From Diphasiastrum complanatum (Eukaryota > Streptophyta > Lycopodiopsida > Lycopodiales > Lycopodiaceae), in the NCBI GenBank assembly GCA_029204225.1, contig CM055110.1, positions 21,023,426-21,087,425 of the forward strand: a stretch of DNA of 64,000 bases, written 5' to 3'. The translations under genes and the position numbers were made by a program. Shown piece after piece: positions 48,905-59,879 of this stretch (position 1 is the stretch's first letter; each line of letters opens with the position of its first letter). The notes beneath the pieces were generated by a model. It had not been told where the DNA came from, did no database searches, and saw nothing but the letters and a program-made list of their open reading frames with translations.

Positions 48905-49620
48905 AAAAACTGACTATAACCTTGGTTTTTTTTTTCATCCATGCCATCAATAAAAATTCCAAGATACTTTTCATGATACTTCAAACATTTGTTTTCTGTG
49001 CTTTGAAAACTTTGCTCTTTGTTCAGCTTGTTGTTCTCGATGCACTTTAAGAGCTTCATTCACCTTACCTACATATTAAAAAATTTCAAAAGTCATTTCA
49101 AAGTAACTAGAGAAATCACAATAAAAAACTATGCAAGAAGTTTACTATCAGTACCTTTATCTATACTCAACTTTGCATTTTGCCTTTGTACTTTGAGCGA
49201 TGCACATATAGTGCATACTCCCATCCTCACCTTCCTTGGAATAAATACGTTGTTAAAATAGTGTTTCCAAAGCCTGGTGAAATGCCTAGCTCATTTCCAA
49301 AAACCATTTCTTCCCTGTAAATATTGTAAACCTCACGCCTTGTAAAATTGTTTGTTAGATCCTGCCAATAGTTGGCATAATCTTGGCATGAAAACTAAAA
49401 TAGCTCTCCATCCAAGATATAGATAAATTTTCAATTGGACCAACTTCATGATTGTATCAAGGATTGTAAATAGAAGCATTTTACAAAGCCTCTCATGCAA
49501 TCTACCAAGTCTTGAATTTCTAATAGAATGAACATCCTTGAATGCATTTCTACAAACAATGGAATGTCTCGAGTTGTACTCCATTTGATCTTTGATGTCT
49601 GGCTTTAGTGCAGACGTAAG
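48905..49620 (-). pseudogene. N-terminal part of a transposase-like gene (IDGMD family)
   Basis: Minus-strand blocks in order are SRHSIVCRNAFKDVHSIRNS plus RLGRLHERL (about 49570-49485), a helical VNEALKVHREQQAEQRAKF stretch (about 49065-49005) and HEKYLGIFIDGMDEKKNQGY (about 48985-48920). The order Cys-Arg-x-A-F..., basic helix, then K-Y-L-x-I-x-I-D-G-M-D matches my memory of a very large transposon-associated eukaryotic family (tentatively DUF7869). Stops and shifts separate the blocks. The remainder of the gene appears at 44.6-45.8 kb. Confidence 0.5.
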
Positions 49621-50029
49621 AACACCTCTTGCTCTTCTCGATTAAGACTCAGTAAGATCCTAATGACTTTTTATCACCTCTCATTTTCTCCCACGTGACC
49701 TAGGAAGCATAGCATTCTTCTGTTTTCATTCTTCTCTCTTAGCGGGCGACTATTCTCTCACAACGAGCTCTTTCACTATGATAAACAGTCCGGGAGATTC
49801 CGGAGAGATGGCCAGGTACTCGACTATGTATATTTGGAGCATAGAATGTTTTGATTCCTTAAAGATGCTTTAGCCATTTAAGATACCTTTAGCTAAGAAT
49901 AGTTCGACATTTAGTAATAACTCATTTTTCATCACTTGGGTCATTTGCGATTCATAAAATAATGTAGATTTTGTGTTTCAAATAGATCAATTCATTTTAC
50001 GCATTTTTGAATAATCATTTTGAGCATCC

Positions 50030-50440
50030 CATGCCAGAGATCGATATGTGGTATCGTTCTCAGGTATCATATACTGCCAATGATACGATGGATCGATACC
50101 ACATATTGACTTGCCATATCATTTGTTAAAAGAGACATCCTGTCATAATAGACTCATTTGTATACAAAGTCTTCGATTATGAAGAAAATGTTTAAGTAAA
50201 CAAAAGACTCAATGATAGCTACAAATTTCGAAAGATGCTACTTAATTGATGGGCTCGGTTTAGATATAGTTGAAGATAATACAATAAATTGATACTGGGT
50301 ATCGATTTGTTGTATCATTTCGGTAAATTGCATGCAAGCTCAATACGTCGTATTGTTTTCTCGTATTATGTTGCTATCTATTTATTGAAATAAGAAATGA
50401 TACAAGAGATCGATACCCGATATCGATCTTTGGTCTTCCC
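50030..50440. repeat. Cluster of GATCGATA/TATCGAT palindromic motifs
   Basis: At least seven variants of GATCGATACC or GGTATCGATNT occur in about 400 bp (for example near 50040, 50085, 50300 and 50420), often as inverted pairs. No longer repeat unit is visible. Confidence 0.5.
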
Positions 50441-50502
50441 AAAGGTGATGGTGACTCACCCGCAAAAGTGTCCACCGTCCGTGTGATAATCCATAGCCAA
50501 AA

Positions 50503-51080
50503 AAATCAGTTGTAGCAAACATTTATGAAGAGATAAGTTTTCATTCATACGAGGCATATCAGTGGGCTATCATCACAAAAGGTGATAAACTATGCTTGGT
50601 CATGTCCAGAAATAAAGGTATAGCTGCTTTTGGTGGACAAAAAATGCTTGGTCAAATCCGTGATATCTCCTATGACGAGGACGACGAGTCCATATTTGTT
50701 TTAGGCACAAGACGTATATGAGGATGCAAGAACAGATGATGATCCGACTAAACTACTCATCTTGGGAGCAAGTACTGATGGACTATCCCCAATCTAGTTA
50801 CAAGGAGCCCTTGAAGCATTTTTATATTGCTTTCAAGAATATTGTGAGTTTGATTTTTCTCTCTTATGAATAACATATCATGTTCATGATTATTTATGTA
50901 ACTCAAATTCGTATTTGCGTACATAATTTGACAAGCTTATTGATTTGTGCTATCAAAAATCAAGGGCAAATCCTCAGGCTCTGAAATTTCCAATTCCAGG
51001 CAATTTTTGTGGCTCATATGGATTTGGCCTGCTTGGAGAAGGAGAGGAGAATTCTGATGGATGTGAGTTCCGATGTTGAT
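50503..51080 (+). pseudogene. Unrecognised coding-like exons
   Basis: After an acceptor-like CCATAG at about 50502, an open stretch of about 72 codons encodes SVVANIYEEISFHSYEAY through ISYDEDDESIFVLGTR. A one-base shift leads to VYEDARTDDDPTKLLILGAS. A second open stretch at about 50935-51071 encodes FDKLIDLCYQKSRANPQALK, then PIPGNFCGSYGFGLLGEG. The composition is strongly protein-like, unlike the flanks. I do not recognise the product. It lies just upstream of, and on the same strand as, the transposase-like gene. Confidence 0.35.
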
Positions 51081-51619
51081 CCACACCTCAGATCATTGAG
51101 CACCTTCTAAGCACTTTTGAGATGATGTTTGTAGGTTATTTTTCATTGTTATAGACAAATGTCGAGTGGCACGACATTGTCGCAAGAGAAATGCCACCAA
51201 TGTCTTGTCGTTCCTAGCTGTTACCTAAAAGCTGCAATTTACAGATATCTCTCATGCTGTCATTAGAGAAAATATGGGCCCAAAGAGGGCCTTATAAGAA
51301 ATACCATGTAGGAGAGAGAGAAATAACTATAAAGTAATTAAATATCATTTTCTAACTTCTTTACGCATCTGCCCGCACTTCTTTCCATGTAAATGAATGC
51401 ACCTTAGTTTAGTCACATCAAACTTCACTGGTGTTTAACCACAGTTTAAATATAATTTTTCAAAATGCTGAAATATTCCCTCCCGATAGTTGGGAACACT
51501 CAAAAATTTGAATTAGGAGTGATATTTCTGAAAAAAGCCTATGCCATCTCTATCTCCAATAGAGTCGTTAGCACCATCTCCAGCTTTGTTATTGTCATTG
51601 TGTTGTTTGTTACTATACT

Positions 51620-54134
51620 TTGGGTTACTGTGAGAATTTGATGCTCTATGGGAATGCACATTCAATGCAAAGAATACATTATTTGGAAGAGGAATCAAGG
51701 AAAATATCAAAGGAGTGCGAAGAAAAATCTACAAAGATGAAAACTTGTTTGGATGAAAACGAGATGCTCAAGGAGGTTGAAATCTTCTTTGCATCATTAT
51801 ACAACTAGTAATGATGAGATAAAAATTGCATTTCAATCCATGCGTATCTCATATTTGTCTCTTGTTAAAGATATGGATGTGCTCAATAGAAAGGTCCGAA
51901 GCAACAAGAGGAAAAGACTAGTAAACAAGGATATATGTGATCTATCATCCAGAGGAGGTCATAGAAAAAGATGAATCCGTGCATTCAAGTAAGTTATAAC
52001 ATATTTGGTATTGAATATTGCTTGAACTTTTTTATTCATTCATAATCACTAACTTTGTTATTTATTCATTTCAACTTTCTATTGATTTGCTTATTATATA
52101 CTGTTGTGAATACTATGAGTGTCCTAATTTCTACTGACATTTTCATGAATATTATGTTTGCACTTCAGATCAGCATTGGTTGTTGAAGACTATTTGGCCA
52201 ATGAGATTTCAATTGGAAACTCACTAGGCTCTATCTTGACTTCTAAATCTATGAAATCAATGTTAAATAATAACAAATTGAAAAAGATTAAGGCTTCAGT
52301 TACTGATAGCATTATGGATGAAGTTGAAAAAATATTAGACACTACATTGCAGGGGGCATGTGACTTTTCTAGCATCAGTAGGGAAGCATATGCAACAATG
52401 TTTAAGATGATAAAGGAGACATTTGCACAGGTAAATATTAAAAAGTTTCCAATCCCACGACCCTTTCATCTTAAAAAAAACGAGACATGTTAAACCATGG
52501 TATGCAGACAATAGTTGGTAATCCATCTCATATCAATGAAGTGTATTGCTCGAAAGGAGAAAGTCTAGCATATAACAGTTTCAACAATTTATTTATTGAC
52601 ATTAATCAGTTATTAACATTCATCATAAATTTTTACGGTATTACAAATGAGAATGTCAATAACAAGTTGATAGTTGTTCTCAAGTTAGATGAGTCTGAAA
52701 TTATAAAAGGACAAAAATTGGAAAGAGTCAGTCTCACAATAATGAATGGAGCACTTTCAAATTTAGAAGACTAAAAGGGCTCAATTTCAGTGTTCAATCA
52801 GAAAATGATATCTGGTGATTGGCAGCATTTCAGGTATAGCAGCTCCTTCACATAATAAATAGGGATAATCATTTGAATATGGATTTCATATCTAAAATCT
52901 TCTCTGTGTTAATATTATGAAGCTAATCACATTTTTGTATTCTCTTATAGGTGCTGAAAGAAGAGCATAACATTCTCTCATGGATATTTAATAGAACATC
53001 ATATCCTACCACCATAAAAGATCACATGGAGGGACTTCCACTCAATATTCCTGGAATTGGCACTTTCAACATTGAATGGCATTTAGCAGGAGATCTGAAG
53101 ACATTAAAATGTATGTTCAATGTATCTCAAGGTGCTAACTCTAAACACCCTTGTTTGTACTGCATGAAAACAACAAAAGACATGACAAGGAGTATAGGAA
53201 TATCAAGAGATCAAGAAGATCCTAATTGAAAACCTGTACTACCGATTCCTCTACAAAATGTTCATATTTGTACATTGCATGCGGAAGTGCGTATTATAGA
53301 AATAATAATATATCTTCACATCTTGTTTGCATGGAATTCCGAGCCAGAGGCCTCTGCAAAGGAAGCTATTTCTAGATTAGAGGATGTGTTGTACAAAGCA
53401 GGCTTACATAAAGGCCACGTTAAAATTAAAAAAGATGACAAGCTATCAGGTAAAACAAGATATATTCCATGCAAGCCGAGCATTGGAGAATCTAAAGCTC
53501 GCAAATTTTTATCCAATTATTCTGGCAAACAATCTAAGGTTCAATACATGGTTTGGAAAGAAATTATAGCAGCAACTCAAGATTTCGAAGAAGAAGGTTC
53601 TACTCGTATACACAAAGTAGAAGTTTGGAAAAAGTTACACAACATGGTGAAATACTTGAGAAAAGATAAATTTTCAAATATTGATGTCCAAATGATACAG
53701 AAAACAACCAATGAATTTGTGGATGCAGTTCAAAGTGCATGGGGTGTTGATCATATAACACATTATATGGTAAGATTTTGATTTTACACTACAATAGACA
53801 AATATGTGTAATTAAATTAAATACTTTTGGTACTGATTTAGATTATGTTTTTATGACATGCAACACATATTATGACATCATTCGACATTCTTTGCAAGAA
53901 ATAGTGGAATTCTTAGCATATGGTCATCGCAAGGAATGGAAAAATCTCATTGGCAAGCAAGAGTGGCATTTCATAAAAGTACACAACATGGTGGGACTAG
54001 CACAAAAAACAGCTATATACTGCAACTTTTCCAATGGTTTTACAGAAGAATCCAAATTCGTCATAATACAAAAATCGACGGATTATAAAAAATTTCAAAA
54101 AGCATGCAAATTTATACAAGCTTGTTGGCTATAG
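51620..54134 (+). pseudogene. Degenerate transposase-like gene (ANSxHPC family)
   Basis: A series of frames in one order, with probable introns and several lesions: a coiled-coil-like N-part (51620-51990, EESRKISKECEEKSTKMKT), 52166-52470 (ALVVEDYLANEISIGNSL), 52487-52774 (IVVLKLDESEIIKGQKL), 52951-53229 (HLAGDLKTLKCMFNVSQG, then ANSKHPCLYC), one in-frame TGA at 53227, 53230-53781 (IPLQNVHICTLHAEVRII ... SGKTRYIPCKP) and 53778-54134. The order D-ES, then G-D-L-K, A-N-S-x-x-P-C-x-x-C, then I-P-L-x-N-V...LH, matches a poorly named protein family I recall from cnidarians, fungi and protists with transposon-like copy number. The catalytic Asp assignment is an inference. The copy is not functional. 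Confidence 0.55.
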
Positions 54135-54191
54135 ACACACAATAAAATTTTGTATAATAAATAGAAATATTTACAAAGTACAATTCAGCAG

Positions 54192-55106
54192 TATCTAATT
54201 TGCTTCCGATATTTTTTCCAATGAAAGTTGCAACTTAGAATCATGCACCAATTTTCTTCTTTCGTATGGATCCAATAGCTCATAGTTTTCATACTTACTC
54301 AGATCAACGTAAGCAGCATACACTGCAAAATGAGACGATCTGCGCATGGAATTCACTGGTCCATATCCTAAAATTTTCACCGCAATAGTTTTCTTTACAA
54401 AAATTATTTTATGCAGCTTATTGAAATTATGTCCTCCAAGAAAATGAGATAGTGCCTTGATTGCCATAATCATAGTTTCACCATGTTGATGAAACTTTGA
54501 ATGGGCAACACTTATCTCATTATTCTTGAAGGACTTCAGATAGGGCTCCAGTGCATGATCTCTTGAAAATTCTCCAGCAGAAAATCTCTGCCCTCCTCGA
54601 CAAATTGCAAAATCATCAAGGAAAATCGTTTTCGAAAATGATAAAAAACAAAGTGAGCTCCAGTATATAATCTGACATAACAAATCTACTAGTACTTGAT
54701 AAGAGACAAAAACTTACGCATTCGGCTTTGTCTTCTCTGATTATTGCCTCTCCATCAATATTATGTCCACCTTTCGATGTCAATATTGTTGGTGAATAGA
54801 CAGTTGGATGTGGAAAACCAAGTTGACTTTGGATTCTAAGAAACTCTTCCTCAGAAGGTAGATCATCTTCTTTGTTGCGCATTTCTTCCACAGCCATTCC
54901 AAGCAATCTTTCTCTGAATAAAACTTATCATTATGTACATCGTCAACACCAGAGAGAAGATCATCAGCATCAAAATCAATTATATCCGAAAATTCATCAA
55001 GCTCTTTGCTCAAAATGCAAAGAGTCTCAGCTTCAGTGAAGTAAAAAAGATCCGATATATCCGATATTGTCAAAAAAAAATTATTATCTATATGATAAGT
55101 AGGCAA
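54192..55106 (-). CDS. Uncharacterised split gene, convergent with the transposase-like gene
   Basis: The first part (55106 to about 54948, MPTYHIDNNFFLTISDISDL then an acidic Asp/Glu stretch) is followed, after a frame change, by ERLLGMAVEEMRNKEDDLP and continues to a good donor (GAATGC|GTAAGT near 54716). An acceptor GGGCAG near 54580 continues in phase with RFSAGEFSRDHALEPYLKS and runs open to the stop at 54195. If the frame change at about 54930 is a lesion, this is a pseudogene. I recognise no domain. Its end is about 60 bases from the end of the plus-strand transposase-like gene. Confidence 0.4.
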
Positions 55107-55203
55107 AGTGATAGGATTTATCAGAAGGAGAAAGGGTAGTGAGTGGTCTAGGGCCTATAAAAGTAGCCCTATTTCAAGCAGGACAAAAATCAGTACAATC
55201 ATC

Positions 55204-55711
55204 TTAATTAGCATTCGTATTAATAAAAAAAGTATTTATATCTACAATCTTTGACTTTTCAGACTTTGTACCACTAGAAGAAGTTGCTTCAGAAGTGGAG
55301 GGCACAACCTCTGAATCTTCAGAAATATGTAACAAAAGGAAAAAAACAAAAGCAAACTGAAAATCGACAAATCTACATTTTTTTATTATGAATTGGACAC
55401 TCATCTACAGACTTGAAATCATTATGTAACTTGGTAAACATTCTGTCAAACTTAGCTTTATAGATATGTTTGTCAAGTGCCACCAAGTACTGATAATGAA
55501 TCATGTCCTTATTTTGAGATCTGAATAGCGGAGTACTGAGCAGAGACTTAAATCTGAGATATATCTCAGAAAATGCCTCCACACCAGGGCCCTCAGTTAT
55601 AGAAGGTAGAATAAAAAGAAAAGAAGAAAAAAAAGATTTGAAATAGTCCAACCTATCAGCAATACCAAATTCATTAAAAAAAGAAAACAAACTGGATTCA
55701 AAATTAGTCAT
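55204..55711 (-). CDS. Uncharacterised small split gene
   Basis: Start at 55711 (MTNFESSLFSFFNEFGIADR), rich in Phe and Ser, open for 112 codons, then a likely short intron leading to DSEVVPSTSEATSSSGTKSE and a stop at 55204. The exon border is not resolved. Its ITEGPGVEAFSEIYLRFK segment resembles the AIEGPQKEAAHVSTAFQ segment of the peptidase gene at 61.1 kb, which may mean the two are related modules. I see no known domain. Confidence 0.35.
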
Positions 55712-56201
55712 TTTAAACAAAAATAACAGAACTAAAGTTCCAAATATCGTTGTCAGGTGCAAACTGCAGGTTTGTGGTTTCAGGTAGGAATTCGCCCATT
55801 AGAGAAACTTAGAGCCCAACGAGGGCCTTTGAAAAAGATGATTTTTTAGTTTTTTTCTTATTTTTGTTGCCATGTGGACCAATTGAAACCTTAGCTTCGG
55901 GGTTCTACGTAACGTAGAATTTTCCAAATATCAATAAAATAAAAACTTTTTAAATATATTGTTGTTTCGTCGAGCAGCATGTAGAAATGCTATTGGTTGA
56001 TGAGGCCTGCCCTTCCAGCTCATCACTTCTCGAAGAGACCCAAAAATATTGAAAATTAATATAACAGATGGTTGAGATGAGAAAATCGATGTACCATTAA
56101 TGTATATGCATTGTCAAACCATGGTTAACAGGGATAACCAGAGTTAATTTGTGGCGCCAAATAGATCAGTGTTTCAAATTTCGGCAACTTTTCTCAGATT
56201 C

Positions 56202-56900
56202 TGTGAAAGTACTGTACTTTAGGACCATAAATGAATCTACAATAGATCCACAAGAGTGATTAGATGCTTGCTTGACAATCTATCAAAAAACTAGACACAA
56301 AAAAGTTGATCTAGATTGGCAATTTGACAAACAACAAGCATTAACAATCAAAAGCATTGATCAACAATGAAATCCGAGCCCACACGTGTGTACTACAAGC
56401 TGTAGTACGGCCTTCAACCTGAGAAACAAGTAGAAATTGATTTGGTTTCATTTGGATCACAAAAACTCAATGTACTTAGTGAACTAGCTTGAGATTGCCA
56501 ATGAGCTCCAAAAAATTTTCTATCTTCTCACTATGGGAGCTTGGGATACATAGCAAATTCGACTTCCTTCTTGAAGTTAGGTGGATTTCCAGCATGTAAT
56601 AAGGAAGTTAACTCACCCTTCTTGACATAAAATGAAACCCTAGTCTATTTCCTAGAGTTATGCTTGGTCTGTAGCTAGTTGGTCAAATTTTCACCTTAAA
56701 CTTAGGTGTAGGTCCTATAAAGTAGAGATGACCACCAAATAGACATGACTAACTCTCTTGACTTGACCTAACCTATATTAGGAGTGGGTTGCCAGGCATC
56801 TTGGCCTTACATGTGAGGAACCCAATTATACACAATATTTACAATGTTCTACATGGTTTTTGATCAAGCTAGATTTGCCAATTTTTGGCAATTCTTCACA
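56202..56900 (-). mobile_element. 3' LTR of non-autonomous copia element D (699 bp)
   Basis: On the minus strand it reads TGTGAAGAATTGCC...GTACTTTCACA and is preceded by the polypurine tract ATTTGAGGAG (56901-56910). It differs from its partner at 59880-60580 at more than a dozen positions in the first 220 bases compared, so the insertion is older than the complete element at 37.75 kb. Confidence 0.9.
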
Positions 56901-57108
56901 CTCCTCAAATTTAGCTTGATCTATCTACAACTCTCTTTCTAGATGAATGAATACTTTTAGAAGTGTCTAGAAAATCCAGCTACAAACAAGGAACTTTTGA
57001 GACTCCAATAGAGAATGATGTCCATGAAGGATCTTTCACCACCTCTTAAAGGATCCCTTACAAGATGTTCCAAATATGTGTCTATATACATGTAGCACAC
57101 TTCAAAAA

Positions 57109-58323
57109 CTATACATCATGCCAAGCCATAGATTCCAAGGCATTTTGTGCACTTGAAGATACATCAATAAAACTATTAAGTGCATACATAATATTGCCAA
57201 AGACAACTTGCCTTGCTTGGTCCATATGATTGAGCCTAGATGGCTCCATCTTGATACTCAAGGTTCTTCTTGGAGTCCTCGGGTCTTGAGCTTGCTCCTC
57301 TACTTGACTTGACTCCAAACCATCAATGAATTGAATAAGGTGTTGATCCAAAGGTGCTTCTTCAAGTTTACAAATCTTCCACTTTTGAAAGATCACATTT
57401 CCATTATTGAAAACTTCTTTGATGGAAAACAAGTAGATTCTACACTCTCTACTTGAAGAGCAAAACACTACCATTATTCCTATCATTGAAGTAGGATAAT
57501 GTTTGGTCCTTACATTGGAATGATCATGCTCAAAGCATGTGGACCCAAAGATTTCCAATACAAATGATGTTTCATCTTTTATGACACTATTCAAACCATT
57601 ACAGAAATAGTTATCCAATGAAATTGCTTTATCAACAACAAATGGAGATTTGAAAGCATCTAATTTCATTGTCTTGTCATAAAGAGTACTAAGCACCATA
57701 GATCTTAAAGATAAGCAACAAGTCACTCCATGTCTACTAATACTATCTAACAAGTACTCAAAGATAGTAGACTCTCCAATGCTCACCACCCTTGCAAGAT
57801 GCATGCTTGAATGGACAATTTGCATGCAATTTGATGACTCGGCCATTGTCATTGAGGACTCCCTTGGAACTCTCAAGCTTTGAGGCTGATCCTCAAGATC
57901 CTCCTCCTTTTGATGCTCCTCCTCAATGCAAGCAAGATCACACTTTGCCACGATCTCCTCTTGAGTGATCTCCTCCTTTGCCAAGCTCATTCTTTCAAAA
58001 GCAACACTAGCTTCCAACTTAAACAATCTTCCATGTTTAAATCCCTTTGCAATGCAGACATCATTCTTCAAGATGAAGCAAACATCATGCTTAAAGTGGA
58101 CATCCAAACCACTTTCTAAGAGTAGACCAACACTAAGCATATTCTTGGTGATTGATGGTACATAAAGGACATTTTCTAGATCCATGCATTTTGAGGATTC
58201 TAGACACAAAGAGATGGTGCCAACACCATCTATCCTACACTCTTCATCACTTACAGTATTGACAAACTTTTTAGAAGTATTGAAAGAGTGTAAGGTTGAG
58301 AAAAAGTCCTTTTCACAAGACAT
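57109..58323 (-). CDS. 404-codon open frame of element D, pol without RT
   Basis: Begins just after the protease position and first follows the copia pattern (ECRIDGVGTISLCLESSKC, NVLYVPSITKNMLSVG, CIAKGFKHGRLFKLEASV), matching the complete element. It then departs: no His-His-Cys-Cys finger and no integrase D,D,E residues are visible. Scraps of the late integrase remain (FGSTCFEHDHSNVRTKHYP, then NNGNVIFQKW). RT and RNase H are absent. Despite this the frame is open for 404 codons. Either an internally rearranged derivative has kept an open frame by selection, or the lesions happen to preserve it. Confidence 0.7.
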   Translation of the reverse strand: MSCEKDFFSTLHSFNTSKKFVNTVSDEECRIDGVGTISLCLESSKCMDLENVLYVPSITKNMLSVGLLLESGLDVHFKHDVCFILKNDVCIAKGFKHGRLFKLEASVAFERMSLAKEEITQEEIVAKCDLACIEEEHQKEEDLEDQPQSLRVPRESSMTMAESSNCMQIVHSSMHLARVVSIGESTIFEYLLDSISRHGVTCCLSLRSMVLSTLYDKTMKLDAFKSPFVVDKAISLDNYFCNGLNSVIKDETSFVLEIFGSTCFEHDHSNVRTKHYPTSMIGIMVVFCSSSRECRIYLFSIKEVFNNGNVIFQKWKICKLEEAPLDQHLIQFIDGLESSQVEEQAQDPRTPRRTLSIKMEPSRLNHMDQARQVVFGNIMYALNSFIDVSSSAQNALESMAWHDV

Positions 58324-59099
58324 GTGGGAGCTAGCCCCAATTTCTGCTTTGACTTGTCCGTTGAGCTTGATGCATCATCCTCTTCTTTGGCCACCTTTGG
58401 ATGCTTCTTCTTTCCATTGGTCTTCTTTTTGCCCTTGAATGAGAAACTGGCTTTCTCATCACCATCCTGCAAAGACAATGAACTCATTCTTGCCTTCGTG
58501 TGGAGCATCCTACACTCTTCAGCCACTAATACACTGCGAAGTTTTTCTATAGTTGGCAAAGTGTCTTGGATGGCAAAACTTTGGAACAAATTTGCAAAGT
58601 CATCTCCTAGACCATTAAGGACAATTTGTACAAGCTCTCCATCATGAATCTTCTCTCCAATGGAAGCCAACTCCCTATTTAGAGACTTGATTTTGAGTAC
58701 ATAATCCTGTGCACTCTCCTCACTTCTCTTCATGCTTTGCAAAATCTGATTTCTAAGCATGAGTACTCTTGAAGTGTTACTAGATTCATAGATTGGTTTT
58801 AAAGACTCCCCAGTCTCTTTAGCACTAATATATGCTGATACTTCTCTCAACAAATCATTGCTCACATTCATCTTCACAAAATGAAGTGCAAGCCTAGATC
58901 TCTTCTTGTATCTAGCTAACTCTTGTGCACCTAGAGGTTCATCTTCATCTTCAATCAAGAACTCATGAAGGTCTTGGAGCACCAAGATTGACTCCATCCT
59001 AACCTTCCAAATAGCATAATTTGTAGAATTCAATCTCTCACTAGTTTCTAGAAGGTATGCTCCAGCAGATCCCATCTTACTAGTGACTTCTACAAACAA
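58251..59099 (-). CDS. Copia Gag of element D
   Basis: 282-codon frame starting MFVEVTSKMGSAGAYLLE; the second Met corresponds to the Gag start of the complete element at 39075, and the proteins are nearly identical through most of their length (LNSTNYAIWKVRMES, LMLRNQILQSMKRSEESAQ). It keeps the Lys-rich linker but has lost the zinc knuckle, ending in an unrelated tail where it overlaps the next frame. Gag without the knuckle could still assemble but may depend on helper Gag for RNA binding (inference). Confidence 0.85.
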   Translation of the reverse strand: MFVEVTSKMGSAGAYLLETSERLNSTNYAIWKVRMESILVLQDLHEFLIEDEDEPLGAQELARYKKRSRLALHFVKMNVSNDLLREVSAYISAKETGESLKPIYESSNTSRVLMLRNQILQSMKRSEESAQDYVLKIKSLNRELASIGEKIHDGELVQIVLNGLGDDFANLFQSFAIQDTLPTIEKLRSVLVAEECRMLHTKARMSSLSLQDGDEKASFSFKGKKKTNGKKKHPKVAKEEDDASSSTDKSKQKLGLAPTCLVKRTFSQPYTLSILLKSLSIL

Positions 59100-59109
59100 G
59101 AAACAGATT

Positions 59110-59440
59110 TGATTGACTTGAAACTCACAAAGGTCTCACACTTGTAGTGTTTCACTCAAATTTGATTTCTAATCCAACAAATGGACTTATAATCACAGTT
59201 CTATCACTCCCTCACAAAGCTGGAATGAAGATAAGATGAAGTGAAAACTACTTCCAAACAAATCTTGCCAAGAAATGGATTTAATTGTCTTTAGAAGCTC
59301 ACTAAGGTCTCTCTCTTGTAGTTTTTCACTCAAATTAGATTTCTAATCCAACAAATGGACTTATTATCTCAGTCCTAGCACTCCCTCACAAAGTTGGAAT
59401 GAAGATAAGATGATGTGAAATCTACTTACAATCTAATCTT
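59110..59440. repeat. Tandem duplication of about 165 bp in the leader of element D
   Basis: Two diverged copies, about 59120-59270 and 59287-59440, share TTTCTAATCCAACAAATGGAC and CACTCCCTCACAAAG. They lie between the primer site and gag. The equivalent leader of the complete element (38.9-39.05 kb) has a single related copy. Confidence 0.75.
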
Positions 59441-59866
59441 GTCAATTTTGGCTATTTTGGACAAAAAAATGACTTAATCTCTTTCTTCCTTCTTGGTGTA
59501 CTTTCAAGACCTGTTTTTAACCTTAATAGGACTTGAACTCAGCCTAGAATAATTAGATTTTTTCAAACAAATTCAAATCTAATCAATGGCAAATGATCTT
59601 GGTAGATTATCCTAGGATCTCCACCAGAAATTACACCAACAGCTCACAAATTGAATTTTTTTGGATCAAATGAATACCATGCATTAAATGCAGGTTCAAA
59701 GGTGCCCATGCATGTGGACAGTATGGATTTCGACCCCTACCAAGTTTGGAATCAAATCTCCTGACCAAAATCAAGATTCTAGCTTGCCCTCTCAATACTA
59801 GTTTTTAGCACCAAAACTTGCTTAAAATGGATTTGCATTAGATCAATGGATTATGCTCTTGTACTT

Positions 59867-59879
59867 GGCTCTGATACCA
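59867..59879 (-). other. Primer-binding site of element D
   Basis: TGGTATCAGAGCC on the minus strand, directly after the 5' LTR; initiator tRNA-Met type, same as the complete element. Confidence 0.95.

Noticed and set aside
57880-58438. Plus-strand frames opposite element D
   Set aside because: They are antisense shadows of the Gag and second frame of the copia element.
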